Assembly (NCBI GenBank): GCA_944331725.1
Contig: CALVJE010000068.1
Coordinates: forward strand, 1-5,881
DNA length: 5,881 nucleotides
Direction: 5' to 3'
DNA from: an uncultured Bacilli bacterium
GTDB lineage: Bacteria > Bacillota_I > Bacilli_A > RF39 > UBA660
This document shows positions 5,852 to 5,881 of the stretch, one piece after another. Position numbers and translations under genes: made by a program. Each line of letters opens with the position of its first letter. Positions within the stretch are counted from its first letter, which is position 1. The notes beneath the pieces are model-generated. The model was given only the letters and a program-made list of their open reading frames with translations, had not been told where the DNA came from and made no database searches.

Positions 5852-5881
5852 GTATTAGAAAAGCTTATTGTTTTTTTATTA

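Overview
The window reads as a low-G+C Gram-positive bacterium (Bacillota/Bacilli or Clostridia-like). The DNA is strongly A+T-rich, the ribosome binding sites are purine-rich GGAGG/GAGGTGA types, there is a sigma-A type promoter with an extended -10, and a many-LysM amidase is present. Tryptophan is encoded by TGG and TGA acts as a stop, so this is the standard bacterial code and not the Mycoplasma code. An uncultured gut Bacilli lineage is possible, but that is only an impression.

All four protein genes lie on the minus strand. From right to left: 5706-5881 is a regulatory region with a well-formed promoter, a 12-bp tandem repeat abutting its -35 box, and a 9-bp inverted repeat further upstream. 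Then come a class II lysyl-tRNA synthetase (4218-5705), a 403-residue stand-alone relative of the alanyl-tRNA synthetase catalytic core (2981-4192), and an S66-family serine peptidase of the MccF/LD-carboxypeptidase type (1944-2984). These three are packed as one operon: a 25-nt gap between the first two, a 4-nt ATGA overlap between the last two, one promoter in front and one strong intrinsic terminator (1721-1761) behind. Between the last stop codon and the terminator lies an unusual G+C-rich cluster of three hairpins bounded by copies of GTTACTAA. To the left, 10-1641 is an independent N-acetylmuramoyl-L-alanine amidase with six LysM repeats and no signal peptide.

The most interesting part is the operon. 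MccF-type S66 peptidases are known to destroy aminoacyl-adenylate-like poisons (processed microcin C) that inhibit tRNA synthetases. Here one is translationally coupled to a degenerate AlaRS core that keeps the amino-acid pocket Asp and motif-2 Arg but has lost the motif-3 Arg and the editing and C-terminal domains, and both sit behind a LysRS. This suggests, as inference only, an immunity or resistance module against aminoacyl-nucleotide inhibitors, or a small pathway that makes and hydrolyses an aminoacyl conjugate. No biosynthetic (MccB-like), transporter or mobility genes are visible in the window.
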